Below, in pieces: positions 12,901-24,994 of a stretch of 64,000 nt of DNA; position 1 is the stretch's first letter, and every line of letters begins with the position of its first letter. The notes under the pieces were generated by a model. It was not told the DNA's origin, did no database searches, and saw nothing but the letters and a program-made list of their open reading frames with translations. The DNA is from Costus lasius (lineage: Eukaryota > Streptophyta > Magnoliopsida > Zingiberales > Costaceae). The stretch spans positions 852,501 through 916,500 of the forward strand of contig CM050454.1 of the NCBI GenBank assembly GCA_027563935.2. Direction: 5' to 3'. The translations under genes and the position numbers were made by a program.

Positions 12901-14506
12901 ACAGAAACATAAGGATAAAACTCCTCAAAAGAATGTGAAACAGAACCTAGTAGAACCATAACAATAATGTCATTCAAAAAATCACCAGTATCCAATGACC
13001 TACCAACATAGTTTCTGATGTAGCCGCACTGTATAAGGTTAAGTGATAATATGGTAAGGTCTGAGTCAGACTACCTTGATTTCAAGTCAGTTTGTTTATT
13101 AACTGATTGTGCTGATTAAATAATTATAAAAATGATTTGGATCGGCCAAGTTGGATCAAAATGGATAATAGCTTGTCCAATATTTCTCAAAAATAAGTTT
13201 TCAACAGAAAGTAACTTGAAGGGACCTATGGTAGCATAAATTTGATCAAATAAATTTGAAATTGATTAGAAATCAGTCAATATTATATTGATTTGGGATG
13301 GAATTTGATCAACATTCCCAAGATCAGTGATCTTGCAAATCCCAATGGTGAAAAAATGAGAGAATCCGCAAGGAAAAAAGTAGAAAAGAATGATGTGGGG
13401 GCTTGAGAAGGAATTTCTGCAGCAAGAATGGCTAGAGAAATTAGTTTTTTATTCTAGATGAGAGCTGCTGCATTCAATGAAATCAAATAGTTTAGGAGCT
13501 TCCGCTTGCATATTTCCATTGAATGGAAAGGAGGATTTCTAATTCCATGCCTTAACGGGTTTATGAACTCTTTGTTCAGGTGTCCCTAACATTTGTCGCC
13601 TTACCATGCAAGTGCACAACTATATCTTGAACAATTAGTAGAGATGTGTTATGAATTAGTATTGTTAATGAGACTATCACAAATAATTGTTTTAAATAAT
13701 AAAAAAATAATTTAATTTAATAAAAAATGATTAGACATAAATACTTCAGCTACGGTAACTGCCTTTGTTGCCTATAGTGAAATTCCAAATTAATGACTTG
13801 ATGCAAATTTACTAAATGAAAAAAGAAACTAGACACCAAAAACACCGCAAGTAGAAGCAAATGGAGTCAATATATGAAAAGGCACAATATACAGTGCTAA
13901 TTATCTAACTTTTACCGAGTTTCGCACATATGCAACAGAAGTCAGATCACTATGCATAAACTTATCAGAACAATATGATAACAATAAATTGTATTCAGAA
14001 AAATAAATTTCAAGTTCAATAATAGATAAGATGCTTTTCGTATACGATGGGCCAAAAGTATTCCGCACCTACCACAAAAGCAAACCGACCGACAAACGGA
14101 GAGATATCAAATTAAATAACCGAGTTCCAGATTCAACAGTGAAATCAGATCTTCACAAAAGGGAAGGGAATATGTTGGGAGATCTCACCAGGATAAGGTC
14201 AAAGAGGGTGGCCTGATCGACCTTGACAAACTCGGCGTCCCACGTCTTTTGCTCCTCGTCGCTAAGCTTAGAGGCCTCATCGGAGGACTTGGAGGAGGCC
14301 GCAGCACCGGCAGAGGCCTCGACGTGCTTCTTGCAGTACTCTATAACCTTAGCGAGGATCTTGGAGTTGACATTAGGAAGCGGGATGCCGCTCTCGGCGC
14401 AGTCGTCCTCGATCATGTGTTTGATGGTTTGCGACTCCATAGCCACCACTTCCTCGACCTCGAACACCTCGCCATCGGAGCTCTTCAGAGTGATCGTCTT
14501 CGCCAT
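9933..14506 (-). CDS. SKP1: SKP1, SCF ubiquitin ligase adaptor
   Basis: Exon 1 is 14506-14189 (106 codons) and exon 2 is 10106-9933 (57 codons plus stop), giving 163 residues, the normal SKP1 length. The intron of 4082 bp begins GTGAGA and ends TTCAG. The protein starts [19 protein letters not shown] (BTB/POZ-like fold, CUL1 contact), has an Ala/Ser-rich loop ([17 protein letters not shown]), then [57 protein letters not shown], ending NQWAFE. The last part is the F-box-binding helices and is fully conserved. Known role: it links F-box substrate receptors to CUL1-RBX1 in SCF E3 ligases, in nucleus and cytosol. An in-frame ATG seven codons upstream (14527) is possible but not expected from the family. 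The next gene downstream is a damaged copy, so the two arose by tandem duplication. Confidence 0.95.
10970..11558. repeat. Two-copy tandem repeat (about 150 bp) split by a hAT element
   Basis: Copy 1 is 10970-11080 plus 11366-11409; copy 2 is 11410-11558. Both carry the words ttttagaaaactaaat, tcataagtgcaattttt, tgctacttata and acaattataaatcata in the same order. Copy 1 is interrupted by the hAT-like element at 11081-11357. It lies in the SKP1 intron. Confidence 0.75.
11081..11357. mobile_element. Non-autonomous hAT-like element with 8 bp target duplication
   Basis: The 277 bp GC-rich insert is flanked by exact copies of TTTACAAG (11073-11080 and 11358-11365), the 8 bp duplication expected for hAT transposons. 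Its ends start CAAGGTTT on the left and CAGTGTTT (inverted) on the right, both leading into an AACCG/TTCCG-rich sub-terminal region. The interior repeats CCGGTAC-type words and has no coding capacity. It sits inside copy 1 of a tandem repeat in the SKP1 intron. Confidence 0.8.
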
Positions 14507-15324
14507 AGCAGCTGCCGTGGTGATCAAATTCGGAGGAATTTGTCGTCGAGTAAACGGGGAAGATACGTGACCTAGATATGGTGATCAACCCGGAACAAAA
14601 ATACACGGAGACCGTGCTAATTAAAGCCCTAGGTTTTTTAGGTGAAAATAGCTAATTACGGTTTGCTCCGATGGGTTTCGCTATTTTTAGTTAGGCCCCT
14701 AATTTGATTTACAACTAATATTCTATTGGTATAAAACATATAAATATAATATAGAAAAATATATATATAAGGATAGAAAATTATTTTTCTCGAATTATAT
14801 TTTTAGATAAAATTTCTAATTATATCACAATAAGTGAAAGAAAAAAAATAACTCTTTACTCTATTTTTTTTCCTTCTATAAAATAGAGTATCAAAGAAAA
14901 TCGGATGCACTTTTAGGATGAAAATTTAATCTCTCTAAATAAAGAAAATTAATATTCATATATGGATTTAGAGACCAATGATGTCTTTTAAAATGCACCC
15001 TATGATTGTGTGGTTTACTATTTTGTTATTTTCATGCAAATTCAAAGCATCTAAGTGCTAGATAAATCATTTTTCCTTAAATATTCCTAAATTTAACTAT
15101 AATTAAAATATCTTGCAATGTTGAAATATAATAATGTAAAAGACACATTAAATAGAGAATTTTATATTTTTTTATTTATAATAGCTTAACTAAGGATATA
15201 CCCTTGGAGCACAAAAAAAAATATAAGAATTAAAGAGAATACAAATACAAACAATTGTGATCTATATTACTATTAGCCATAAGATGTTGATGGGATAGAT
15301 TGCCTAGCTACTTGGGATGTAGCA
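14507..15324. other. Upstream region of SKP1, AT-rich
   Basis: The first 100-200 bases should hold the SKP1 promoter and leader. I see no clear TATA box that I would commit to. The rest is AT-rich with no coding frame and no repeat I can name. Confidence 0.4.
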
Positions 15325-15790
15325 CTAGGGATGGCAATAGGACGGGTCGAGGTTGGGTTTTGCCATCCCCAACCCGACCCCCGACTTCTTCAAACTCATC
15401 CCCGATCTCAACCCCAAATTTGACGTGTTTAGAAAACCCAACCCCACACCCGTCCCCACGGGGAAACCCGACCTCCGGCCTAAAAAATAAGTATATATTA
15501 TAAATAATATTTTAAAATTATTTTTTATTTCATATTCATAATATATAAATAAAAAATATTTTACATAAACTACACAATCATTTTTACATCAAACTACTAT
15601 AAAATTAGTACTTAAATTATAACTTAGAAGGGGTAAATTTATTATTTTAATGATCGAGGTGGGTTCGGGGGCGGGTACCTAAATAACCATACGCGATCCC
15701 GACCCGACTTTTATCCCATCGAGTTTTTCCCGAACCCGACCCGAGATCCAATCAACTCAGGTTTTCCCCATTGACTTCGGGTCGGGTTGG
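15325..15790. repeat. GGGTCGGG-rich element, TAGGGATGGCAA-type end
   Basis: The left end reads TAGGGATGGCAATAGGACGG, the type of terminus seen in a common plant hAT-like MITE group. Both ends are rich in CCCGACCC/GGGTCGGG around an AT-rich core. I do not find a clean matching right end or target duplication; it may be cut by the neighbouring AACCGAACCG element. A related element with a good target duplication lies at 27366-27954. Confidence 0.45.
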
Positions 15791-16202
15791 CCAGGGCTGT
15801 CTATTCGGTTCGAACCGAACCGATTAGGGGCAAACCGAACCGATTTCATTTCAATGGTAACAACCCGAACCCGAACCGAATTACTCTCAAACTGAATAAG
15901 AAACGAACCGACTAACTCGGTTCGGTTGGGTTCTGTTCGGTTCAAACCGATTAAAACTGAATAAGCCAAATCGAAACGGTCAACACCTCTTATTGCTATT
16001 TGATTTGTCAGCCGAACCGATTAAGCAATGGCTTTTTTCTTAATTAAAGCTTATTCAGTTCAGTTCGGTTTATACGGTTTTTTGAAAATGAAAACCGACA
16101 CCGAACCGAACCGACCCGAATTAGATAAAAATCGAACCGAACCGACAAAATTGTCGGTTCGGTTCGATTTATTAGGTTGAACCGATTAACTGACACCTCT
16201 AG
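15791..16202. repeat. AACCGAACCG-rich element, interrupted by an LTR retrotransposon
   Basis: It begins CAGGGCTGTCTATTCGG and carries repeated CGGTTCGGTT/AACCGAACCG words. Near the right boundary comes the inverse of AGAGGTGTCAGTTAATCGG, so the ends form an imperfect inverted repeat. The LTR element starting at 16203 sits at this right end. If it is removed, the outer flanks are GGTTGGC (left) and GGTTGGG (right of 19556), which may be the old target duplication. Nested insertion is an inference. Confidence 0.5.
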
Positions 16203-17605
16203 TGTTAGGCCCTGAAAACCCCGGTTCAGCCCAGGAGGAGTTGGACCGGGCCACGGCCTAAGCCCACACGGCGAAGAGAAAACGGAGCCCGATCGATGGT
16301 CAAAATCGGGTCGGTCAAAGGTGAAATCGTTGCGCGAACGCAGACGATGGCGACGCTGGGCTTAGAGAGAGATGCGGACGCGCGTGGCAGCTTCGTTGAG
16401 CATGGAAATCGGATACGCGAGAGACGAGCTCGCAGAGGCTACGGCAGCTTCGTTGGTAGCGGAAGAGGCGGCTTCGGAGAGATCGGCGACCGATTCCTGC
16501 GGACGGCAAGATGGCTTCGACGGCTTCAGAATTCGGACGACGCGGTCCACGCAGAGGACGGATCACGCGGAGGCGTGATCATAGGAAAGGTTTTCCCTTT
16601 CCTATAAAGCTTTGTCGGGCGGATGGAGAAAAGGGGGGGGGGGGGCTGCTGAGAGCGACCTTCAGGCGCGACACCAGGCGGGTGAGCCACCATCGGCGAC
16701 GGCGAGGCGCGCCGTCGTCCTCCACCCCTTTCAAGCCATCAGACGGAACAAGGATAGTCTGTGAGCTTGAGTGTGCCGGCGACGACAAGCGTCGAGGCGA
16801 GAGAGAGAGTTTGAATGATCGAGAGAATGTAACCGGCATCGCCGGCGAGGGAGGGAAGAGGGTTACCGGCCAGGGGGCTGACGACGACGAGGGATCTTGT
16901 AAGCTGCTTTCTCCGAAGAATAAGAGCTACGTTTCTCTCCACCCTTCCCCTGTTCTTCTCTACTTTCACGGCGACGAGTTCGGCGGCGCATTCTCGATTC
17001 TTTCGGCGACGACTAGGGTCGTCGGGTGGCGACCAGAAGAGGAAGGGAAGGGCGAGCCTTCCCCGGTCGGCACGTTTCCTTCTCCGGCGAAGGAAATGAA
17101 AGACGGTGGCGAGCAAACGACGCAGCAGTGTCGAAGCAAAGCGAAGGCGGGCGAGCGGACGAAGGAATCGAACGATCGGCGTTCGATTCATGGCGCACTG
17201 TTCCGATTTTGACCGGGTCAAAATTGGAAGAGTGAAATTGGAGTGGCGAAGCGAACGAAATAGGGTGGCGACGTCAGCTTGACGCCAGGAAGGGAAAATT
17301 CGTGCGCGGCGAATTCGATCGAGAGGGATGACGTCAACATCAGAAGAAATCGGCGAACGGCGGGAATTGGGGACATTGACCGAAGTGAATTTTGACTTAG
17401 TCAAAATTAAGTTGACCAGAGGTATTTTCTAAATTAGGGTTAGGGTTTCATGAGATTTGTAATTTGGGGATAAAAGTTGAGTGGGGAATTAGGGTTTGTG
17501 ATTTTGCCCGGAAACCCTAGCGAGTGCACACTTTGGTGTTCCACTGGATAGCCCTAAGACAGCGGTTAAGCACCGGTTCAGGGTTGATCCGACCGGGGCA
17601 TGACA
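16203..17605 (+). repeat. 5' LTR of the non-autonomous retrotransposon
   Basis: TG...CA ends. The plausible U3/R part shows CCTATAAAGC near 16602 as a possible TATA box, followed by a run of G at about 16627. GC-rich centre, with an AAACCCTAG-type word near the 3' end. Confidence 0.85.
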
Positions 17606-18098
17606 AAAGGTATCAGAGGGAGGTTTGGACCACGCTAACGAGGTTGACTTCAACAACATGGTGGTTCAAGATGGCCGGAGATGGAGCACACATAGGTGCT
17701 CAGCAGGAGCAATCCTAGCGCGCTATGACGTAGACTGGGGCACGAGGGGTTGGGCAGCACGTTATGATGTGAACCCAGTCGTGCTAAGTCAGGCGGAGTG
17801 CTGAAGATTCAGTGCGCTAGTACGTGAACTCAGTTCTTGCAGGTTGAGCGGAGCATCTATGTGGAAGATGCGTTACTAACGTGACCCTAATAGCACTGAG
17901 TTGGGCGGAGCACTATGGCACGTTATGATGAGAGACCTACAAGATCACTTCTCGGAACAAGAGGCTTCGATGCCATCACCAGGAGGGTGAGGAAGAGGGG
18001 TCAACCAGGCCCTTCCCTAAGCAGGAGGCTTCGATGATAACGTTAGGAAGGCGTTCGACGAACATCGAGGACGATGTTCAAATCAGGTGGGGGAGAAT

Positions 18099-19553
18099 TG
18101 TTAGGCCCTGGAAACCCCGGTTCAGCGTAGGAGGAGTTGGACCGGGCCACGGCTTAAGCCCACACGGCGAAGAGAAAACGGAGCCCGATCGATGGTCAAA
18201 ATTGGGTCGGTCAAAGGTGAAATCGGAAGGTGGACGACGCGAGCAACGCGAGTGTCGTCTTCCGCAAGCTTTGCGGGGACGCGGACGACAGCGACGCTGG
18301 GCGTAGCGAGAGAAGCGGACGCGCATGGCGGCTTCGTTGAGCATGGAAATCGGACGCGCGAGAGACGAGCTCGCAGAGGCTTCAGCAGTTTCGTTGGTAG
18401 CGGAAGAGGCGACTTCGGAGAGATCGACGACCGATTCCTGCAGACGGCAAGATGGCTTCGACGGCTTCAGAATCCGGACGACGTGGTCCACGTAGAGGAT
18501 GGATCACGCGGAGGCGTGATCATGGGAAAGGTTTTCCCTTTCCTATAAATCTCCGTCGGGCGGATGGAGAAAAGGGGGGGGGGGGGCCCTGCTGAGAGCG
18601 ACCTTTAGGCGCGACACCAGGCGGGTGTGCCACCACCGGCGACGGCGAGGCGTGTCGTCGTCCTCCACCCCTTTCAAGCCACCAGACGAAACAAGGATAG
18701 TCTGTGAGCTTGAGTGTGCCGGCGACGACGAGCGTCGAGGCGAGAGAGAGAGAGTTTGAGTGATCGAGAAAATGTAACCGACATCGCCGGCAAGGGAGGG
18801 AAGAGGGTTACCGGCCAGGGGGCCGACGACGACGAGGGATCTTGTAAGCTGTTTTCTCCGAAGAATAAGAGCTACGTTTCTCTCCACCCTTCCCCTGTTC
18901 TTCTCTTCTTTCACGGCGACGAGTTCGGCGGTGCGTTCTCGGTTCTTTCGGCGACGACTAGGGTCATTGGGTGGCGACCAGAAGAGGAAGGGAAGGGCGA
19001 GCCTTCCCCGGTCGACGCGTTTCCTTCTCCGGCGAAGGAAACGAAAGACGGCGGTGAGCAAACGATGCAGCAGCGTCGAAGCAAAGCGAAGGCGGGCGAG
19101 CGGACGAAGGAATTGAACGATCAGCGTTCGATTCAAGGCGCACTGTTCCGATTTTGACCGGAAGAGTGAAATTGGAGCTGCGAAGCGAACGAAATCGGGT
19201 GGCGACGTCAGCCTGACGCCAGGAAGGGAAAATTCGCGCGCGGCGAATTCGATCGAGAGGGCTGATATCAGCATCAGAAAAAATTGGCGAACGGCGAAAA
19301 TTGGGGACATTGACTAAAGTGAATTTTGACTTAGTCAAAATTGAGTTGACTAGAGGTATTTCCTAAATTAGGGTTAGGGTTTCGTGAGATTTGTAATTTG
19401 GGGATAAAAGTTAAGCGGAGAATTAGAGTTTGTGATTTGGGAGTGTGATTTTGCCCCGAAACCCTAGCGAGTGCACGCTCTGGTGTTCTGCAGGATAGCC
19501 CTAAAGACAGTGGTTAAGCACCGGTTCATGGTTGATCCGACCGGAGCGTGACA
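18099..19553 (+). repeat. 3' LTR of the non-autonomous retrotransposon
   Basis: Closely similar to the 5' LTR over its full length. The main difference is an extra GC-rich stretch near 18227-18290 that replaces a shorter segment of the other copy. Many point differences suggest the insertion is not recent. Confidence 0.85.
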
Positions 19554-20594
19554 TCTAAGGTTGGGTTGGGATGGAGATAGGTTTTCTTGCATTCCTACGT
19601 AGGACTGTAATTTTATAAAAAGCCCCCTATAAAAAAGTTATAATGCATATAAATATTTGTCATAGGACTCCAATTTTACAAGAACCTTACAAAAAATTCC
19701 TTTATAATGCGTTCACTCACATTAAATTGAGTAAAAATTAAATAAAGGAAGCTTTTATAGGATTTGTGAAAAATCCTATCTATATGTATCTTCACTTAAC
19801 ATATGGTTTACTCCTTTAATTTTTAGATAGGTGACTACTTTTTTTAAAAAATATAATAAAATATTTATCTTTTTTATATACTTTTCTCTCTTCAACTAGG
19901 ACAATAACCTTAAACACCTTGAATCAATACTCACATAATTTTTATGTTAGAAGGAAAAACCCACCTCCACCTCCAAATTGTACTTAACGAACCCACACAG
20001 CTATTAATCACATGACAGATTGGCAGTCGGCAGTCGGCACCGCCCTGCCGCCAAAGCCTACGTACACTGCACAACCACAGTACTGAATGCATTATGGTTC
20101 ACTTTCCAACTTACTGTATAGTACTGAAGTCACACGATTGGAAGGATCTAATTAAATCGAGCATTTTTCTTCCTTTCTCAAATACTGGCTCCATTGAATT
20201 TAAACTGAAAAGCAGAGCGTCTCTGCTAGCTTCGTCCTCCATGTAAGTTATGCCAAGCTCGCAGCTTTTATTTATTTTGTTGCTCAGAGCAAATCAATGC
20301 GGAGAGCAGCCTGTTGTGAAGCTTGGATTGAGGTCACAAGTGGAGGAAGGAGGGGAGGCCGCGCGCGAGCTCTCGGGCTCCGCATACATCACAAGTGCTT
20401 TTACAAAATTTGGCATCCCATTTAAGAAGTTATCTCTGTGCTCATTCCAAGGTGCAATACATTTCTCTTCCGGTAAAAAGTCTTTTGAACACTTGGAGAG
20501 AAGATGAGCAAAGGGAAACGTTGTTGAAAATAATTAAACCATTAATGTCCGAAATTTGGAAGCTTAAATTAAGCCGGTGGATCTAAGTTCAAAA
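19554..20594. other. Intergenic, 3' flank of the USP-like gene
   Basis: AT-rich sequence with direct near-repeats of ggactccaatttta/aaaaagcccc-type words around 19600-19700. The open frame at 20250-20507 has no family resemblance and no codon character. No supported gene. Confidence 0.4.
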
Positions 20595-23500
20595 CTAGAG
20601 AGGCAAAAGTAGCACGGGACAGGGAATGAATTCAGCCAATAGATTTCCATCAACATGCTTTGAATGAATGGCCTCCATGCTTAAGACCACGAGGTCCAAG
20701 TTCAAGTCATCAGCAACCTCACCTATGATAGCAGTTGGTTTCTTCCCTTCCCCCAAGCGCTCCATCAAGCCAAACTCCTTAAATCCACCTAGCAAGAGAA
20801 ATATTGGAACCTCAACTTCATCAACAGTTCAATGGTGTGCATTTACAATGAAAGAGTGCCAACCTTCAGAAAGGTGCCATCGGATGCTTGATAGTTGAGC
20901 ATCATGCTCCGGGATTGATTCTTTCGGCTTGTCATCAATAACTACAACATAGATCAAGTCCTACAAGCTGTCAAACTTGGTGATGTATGGCTAAGTAGAT
21001 CAAAACTACCTGTTTTATAAATTGTCAATCAGTCGAGATCACAAGGAATTATCATACCAACAACCGTAATATCAGCTCCATACTTCTTAGCTAGAGCCGT
21101 CGTAGTTGCAGCAGCCTGTCAAACAAAACTTGGAATTCACCGACACTGAAAGTAAATGTCCTCACAGAAGTAAGATCCATTACCACAAACATTAAAACAT
21201 TATACAGAGCAAGGTGCACTAGAACTTTTTGGTGCAATATAGGACTGTTTTCTGTGCATCTGTAAACATAATGTGCATTTCCTTATCAATTAAGACATCA
21301 GAAATGATACACTGCACAACTTCTCATGCACTGAAATTATATTAACTAAACAGATGGCAGTTAGCTAGGACTTGGGAATTTTGAAGTGAATGTTAGGCAC
21401 AAAAAGAGCAATACGTTCAAATGGAACCAGGAAAGGTTGTGTAGAATGAAAAGTCAGTCAAAAATATCAGATTGCGCACTTGGGAAACAAAATGCATAAG
21501 CAAAGTCCGGCAAGCAACTGAAAACATGTCAGACTTGCCCATCATCATAGAACAGAAGCACGTAAAATACTTACAAATTTCGGATAGAACAATTTGCGTG
21601 CTAGCTAGTGACTGAAAATCCTTAGTTATGATATCGCCATCCTATACAATCCTTCCATATTGTCAGATAGCTCAGCTGGACATATATGTGTACCACCAGG
21701 ATAAATTTACCACGTGATTGAAGCTTTCTCAACCTACTCCTGATGAAATAGAAAGAAAGGGCTTATCTTATCTCTCTGCTAGTCATAGTGGAAATATGCT
21801 TCAGTTTGTTTACTTTTCTTAATTTTTTCTGGATGTAGTTTATCAATATTTTTTGTTGACTTAACAAGGAGCCATTGTTAGTTTTGAATGCTTAAAGATT
21901 ATTGTTTTTCTTTCTTCAGTTATTGATGTGAGATCTTTAATTACTTCTTAATTTGAAAAATCATTTTTCCAATTCTTCTTTGATGAGATCCCGTATTATT
22001 TCCTCACTTCATTAGGTTAATTTGATACCATATCTTATCTACCGTACCACCTGGTATTTATTATCTGTACTAGATTGACAATATGGCTTAATGTTAGTAT
22101 TTGGATTGACTAAATTTGATCTGAAATTGAGTATATCACGAGAGGATCCATGTATTGGTTCAATATTGGACCAGGTTGTACTGGGTTATAGACTGAGATT
22201 AAAATCCTTGATGTACTCATAAGAACCCTGAAAACAAGACATTGGGTAAAACTCTGAGCTTGAATCTTTTCTGGAGTCTTTAGTAACTAGTAAGAACAAG
22301 AAAATGCTTTTCTCCTTGCTCTAAAATGATTACTGACCACCCCAATCTCATATTTGTCAAAAACCAAACTTTATTTAAGCTCTACTCTTTTATTGAATCA
22401 GCATAGAAGAAAAAAGAAACAAGTGGCCTCATAAGCCACTATTGCGGTAGTAATAGTTATCTGTCAACATAATATTTTTTAGCAATCGTATGAGCATTTG
22501 GAAGCTTTCTCATCCTCAATCTTCGGATATCCTAGTTAGGAGTAAAGAGTTAAAGTCTTAATTAATGCTTTGAGATACTTCAGTGATTCCAGAACAGATA
22601 TGATACAGAATTGTTGTAATGTTATTGTTGTTTTAACACAATAAAGTAATTATACCATATTATTCAACCAAAAGGAACTGATGCTATTAGAATGGTTCAG
22701 ATAATGTATATATGCCTCATGATAGACGGCATATAAGATTACGTTTGAATATTGACATGTTGTCCTCAATAAAATGAAAGATGTCAACCTTAAGCATGGA
22801 TGTTGTCAAACATGGCAATGCGGCTTCGTGAAAATAGCATGTGCACTGTGGAAACTTATGAATTCTATTCGGCCCATTTATTTGATGAAAAGGAAAACAT
22901 TCGCTTACATTGGCATCACAATGGTCAGTACAACCTGGATACGAACGTTGCTTCAGAGTTTAGATTCATCACACAGACAAAAGATTGAAGTTTTGTATTT
23001 TTCATAGTAACTCTACAGCCATAATCAAACAAGCACATAACTAGAAGTAAATACTAATATAGGTACATGGAGGAAAAGAACCTGTCGTGTTCCCTCTGAA
23101 AGGTAAGGATTGCGATCAGTGATGGGAAGAAGAACATGCTTTACATTTGTTAAAGCATCAACTGCCAAAGAACTTCCAGATTCATGCATCTGCGCCTTTA
23201 CTGAAACAATTTAACTCCATGTTTTTAACTATTAGCAATTTGGATTGAAAACAATATGACCAGATTCTATGAAATTCTTGAATACCTAAATAAATGCAAA
23301 CATCAGAAAGAATGTTTTACAAGGCATTTGCAAGATAAACATTCAAGATAAAATACAGGGCATGCTATATGTGATATGTTATAGGCACATCAAGAAATTA
23401 TTTGATATTATCATTTATAAGATATTAGAATAATGTCGTAAGAAACAGGTAAGCGCCGTATAAACTAGTACTATGTAAATGTAAGATCATGAAATTATTA

Positions 23501-24618
23501 TGACAGCATCAGAATAAACATAGAAATGAAAAAAAACAAGAATGAACATAAATCAGACCGTTATTCATTTATGCTCCATTGAACCGAGCATACAGCATGC
23601 ATAAATCATACAAATGTCAAACACAAATAAAACTTTATGTGAAGTGGGCTTATAGAACTGTATCTATGAAACTAATTTAAAATATTCTAGATGATTTATT
23701 AGAAGCTTCATCAATCTTAACAAAGATACTTTTCAATTCAAGGATTAAAGTTTTGATGAGTACCCTGTACAAGGCTAGAAGCCTGGGATGTGCCAGATCA
23801 AAAATGGCACCCTAACTACTTAGTCCATATGAAAGGTGAAAGAATACTGCGTTGCTTAATATGCAACCGATAGCAATTCTTTCAGTGTGTGGCAGTTCTT
23901 TCAAACAGTGCATGTTTGGATTGATTATGGAGTCCTTACAGCCCCCTCCATGCTCTTCTTTACACCCATTCATTCCTTAATCTCCCAGTCTCTCAATATC
24001 AAAACATTATACGGTTTCTAAACCACAAAATGATAATAACAAATGGCAGCATACTCATGAATTGGAGAACTACCACTACTAACAAAGCATCCATTCTAAT
24101 GTCATAATACGGGGCTGAGAAATTGCCCACTTGAAGTGACATTTATCCAGTACAAATTGTCTCCGATTCAAATGTCGCCTTAAAACCTATCCGCCTGTAA
24201 AATGCTAAATCCGACATCACCTTTTAATACATCAAGAAAAACTATCCCTTTGGCTTTTCCATCCATAATCTCATGCAGTAAAAAGGATACAAAGCAAACT
24301 CCTTCGATGCTAATAAACCCTTGGAATACAAATTGACAGAATCAACCAATCCACCAAGCTCTCCAAAGACGCGAAATTCGAGCAAAATTAAAAGATGGAA
24401 ATTGCGCCGGATTATGTTAGTACAGTAAAGACGAGGGCACCTCTGAGGTCGTCTCTTCTGAAGGCGGCGACGCTGCGGACCCGCTCAGGCTGAAGGGGGG
24501 ACGAAGCGGAAGAGGCATAGGCCGTGAGAAGGAGACGCCGAGCAGGCACCGATGACGGCGCGGCATTAGCGAGAGGGTTGGGGCAAGAGAGGGAGAGCAG
24601 AAAGGCGGCAGAAACCAT
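20595..24618 (-). CDS. Universal stress protein (USP)-like protein
   Basis: Five exons: 24618-24441, 23200-23082, 21115-21058, 20941-20864 and 20788-20595. All have GT-AG borders and matching phases, giving 208 residues. The first 60 or so residues are hydrophobic then Ser/Arg-rich (MVSAAFLLSLSC...ARRLLLTAYASS), possibly an organelle-targeting or membrane-anchor segment. From about residue 60 on the protein reads VKHVLLPITDRNPYLSEGTRQAAATTTALAKKYGADITVVVIDDKPKESIPEHDAQLSSIRWHLSE, then GEVADDLNLDLVVLSMEAIHSKHVDGNLLAEFIPCPVLLLPL. That is the alternating alpha/beta pattern of an adenine-nucleotide alpha-hydrolase/USP fold, with the C-terminal strand typical of plant members. The usual ATP-binding G-x2-G-x9-G-S pattern is replaced near the end by SKHVDGNLLAEF, so nucleotide binding is uncertain. 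An in-frame ATG at 24780 would lengthen the N-terminus by 54 residues. It is head-to-head with the METTL23-like gene. Confidence 0.85.
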
Positions 24619-24994
24619 GAGTGCTGCTCGGAGTAGGGAGGGTTTCAGCTGCTTACTATGCTGGTCTCGGCAGGGGCTGAGGCCTGGGGGAGCGGGGGAA
24701 TTATTCTGGATTATCACACTGGAAATCGCAGCTTCCTTCGAGCCTTCTCGAGTGTTTCTGCATCGACCGGCCGGTTCCAAAGATGAACCGGTTCATAACC
24801 GGTCCATCTCAATCTACAAATAATATTGATTATAGGTTTTTATTTTATACGATGTCCTGATGTCTAAATTCTTGGCTGGGCCTCTCGGGCCCCGGCCCAC
24901 TCTCAACCCATTCCGGCCCCACGGGGCCGGCCCATCCATCGTCCAAGAGAGGCAAACGAAGCGAGCATCGATTGAACGAGCAATCGCAGGGAAG
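24619..24994. promoter_or_regulatory. Shared 376 bp spacer between divergent genes
   Basis: The USP-like gene starts at 24618 on the minus strand and the METTL23-like gene at 24995 on the plus strand. This short spacer must therefore contain both leaders and both core promoters. It contains ACCGGCCGGT and AACCGGTTCATAACCGGT motifs near 24765-24800 and GC-rich stretches near 24880-24930. I see no strong TATA box for either side. Confidence 0.5.

Larger units (their letters stand above)
16203..19553 (+). mobile_element. Non-autonomous LTR retrotransposon, long LTRs and tiny interior
   Basis: LTRs at 16203-17605 (1403 bp) and 18099-19553 (1455 bp) both start TGTTAGGCCCTG and end GACCGGxGCxTGACA. 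Flanks are tctag (left) and tctaa (right), a 5 bp target duplication with one mismatch. Just inside the left LTR, AGGTATCAGAGGG matches a primer-binding site for initiator tRNA-Met. Just before the right LTR, GGTGGGGGAGAAT is a polypurine tract. The interior is only 493 bp and has no gag, protease or pol frame, so it must rely on another element. The long open frames inside the LTRs are a by-product of high GC and are not conserved between the copies. Gypsy or copia origin cannot be told from this copy. A related solo LTR lies at 61338-62536. Confidence 0.85.

Noticed and set aside
16511..17212. Long open frames within the LTRs (also 18543-19310 and 18192-18548)
   Set aside because: They differ in length and frame between the two LTR copies, lack any family resemblance and follow from GC-rich sequence with few stops.
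22774..23007. Overlapping frames in the second intron of the USP-like gene
   Set aside because: They lie inside an intron on the opposite strand, with no recognised domain and no splice partners.
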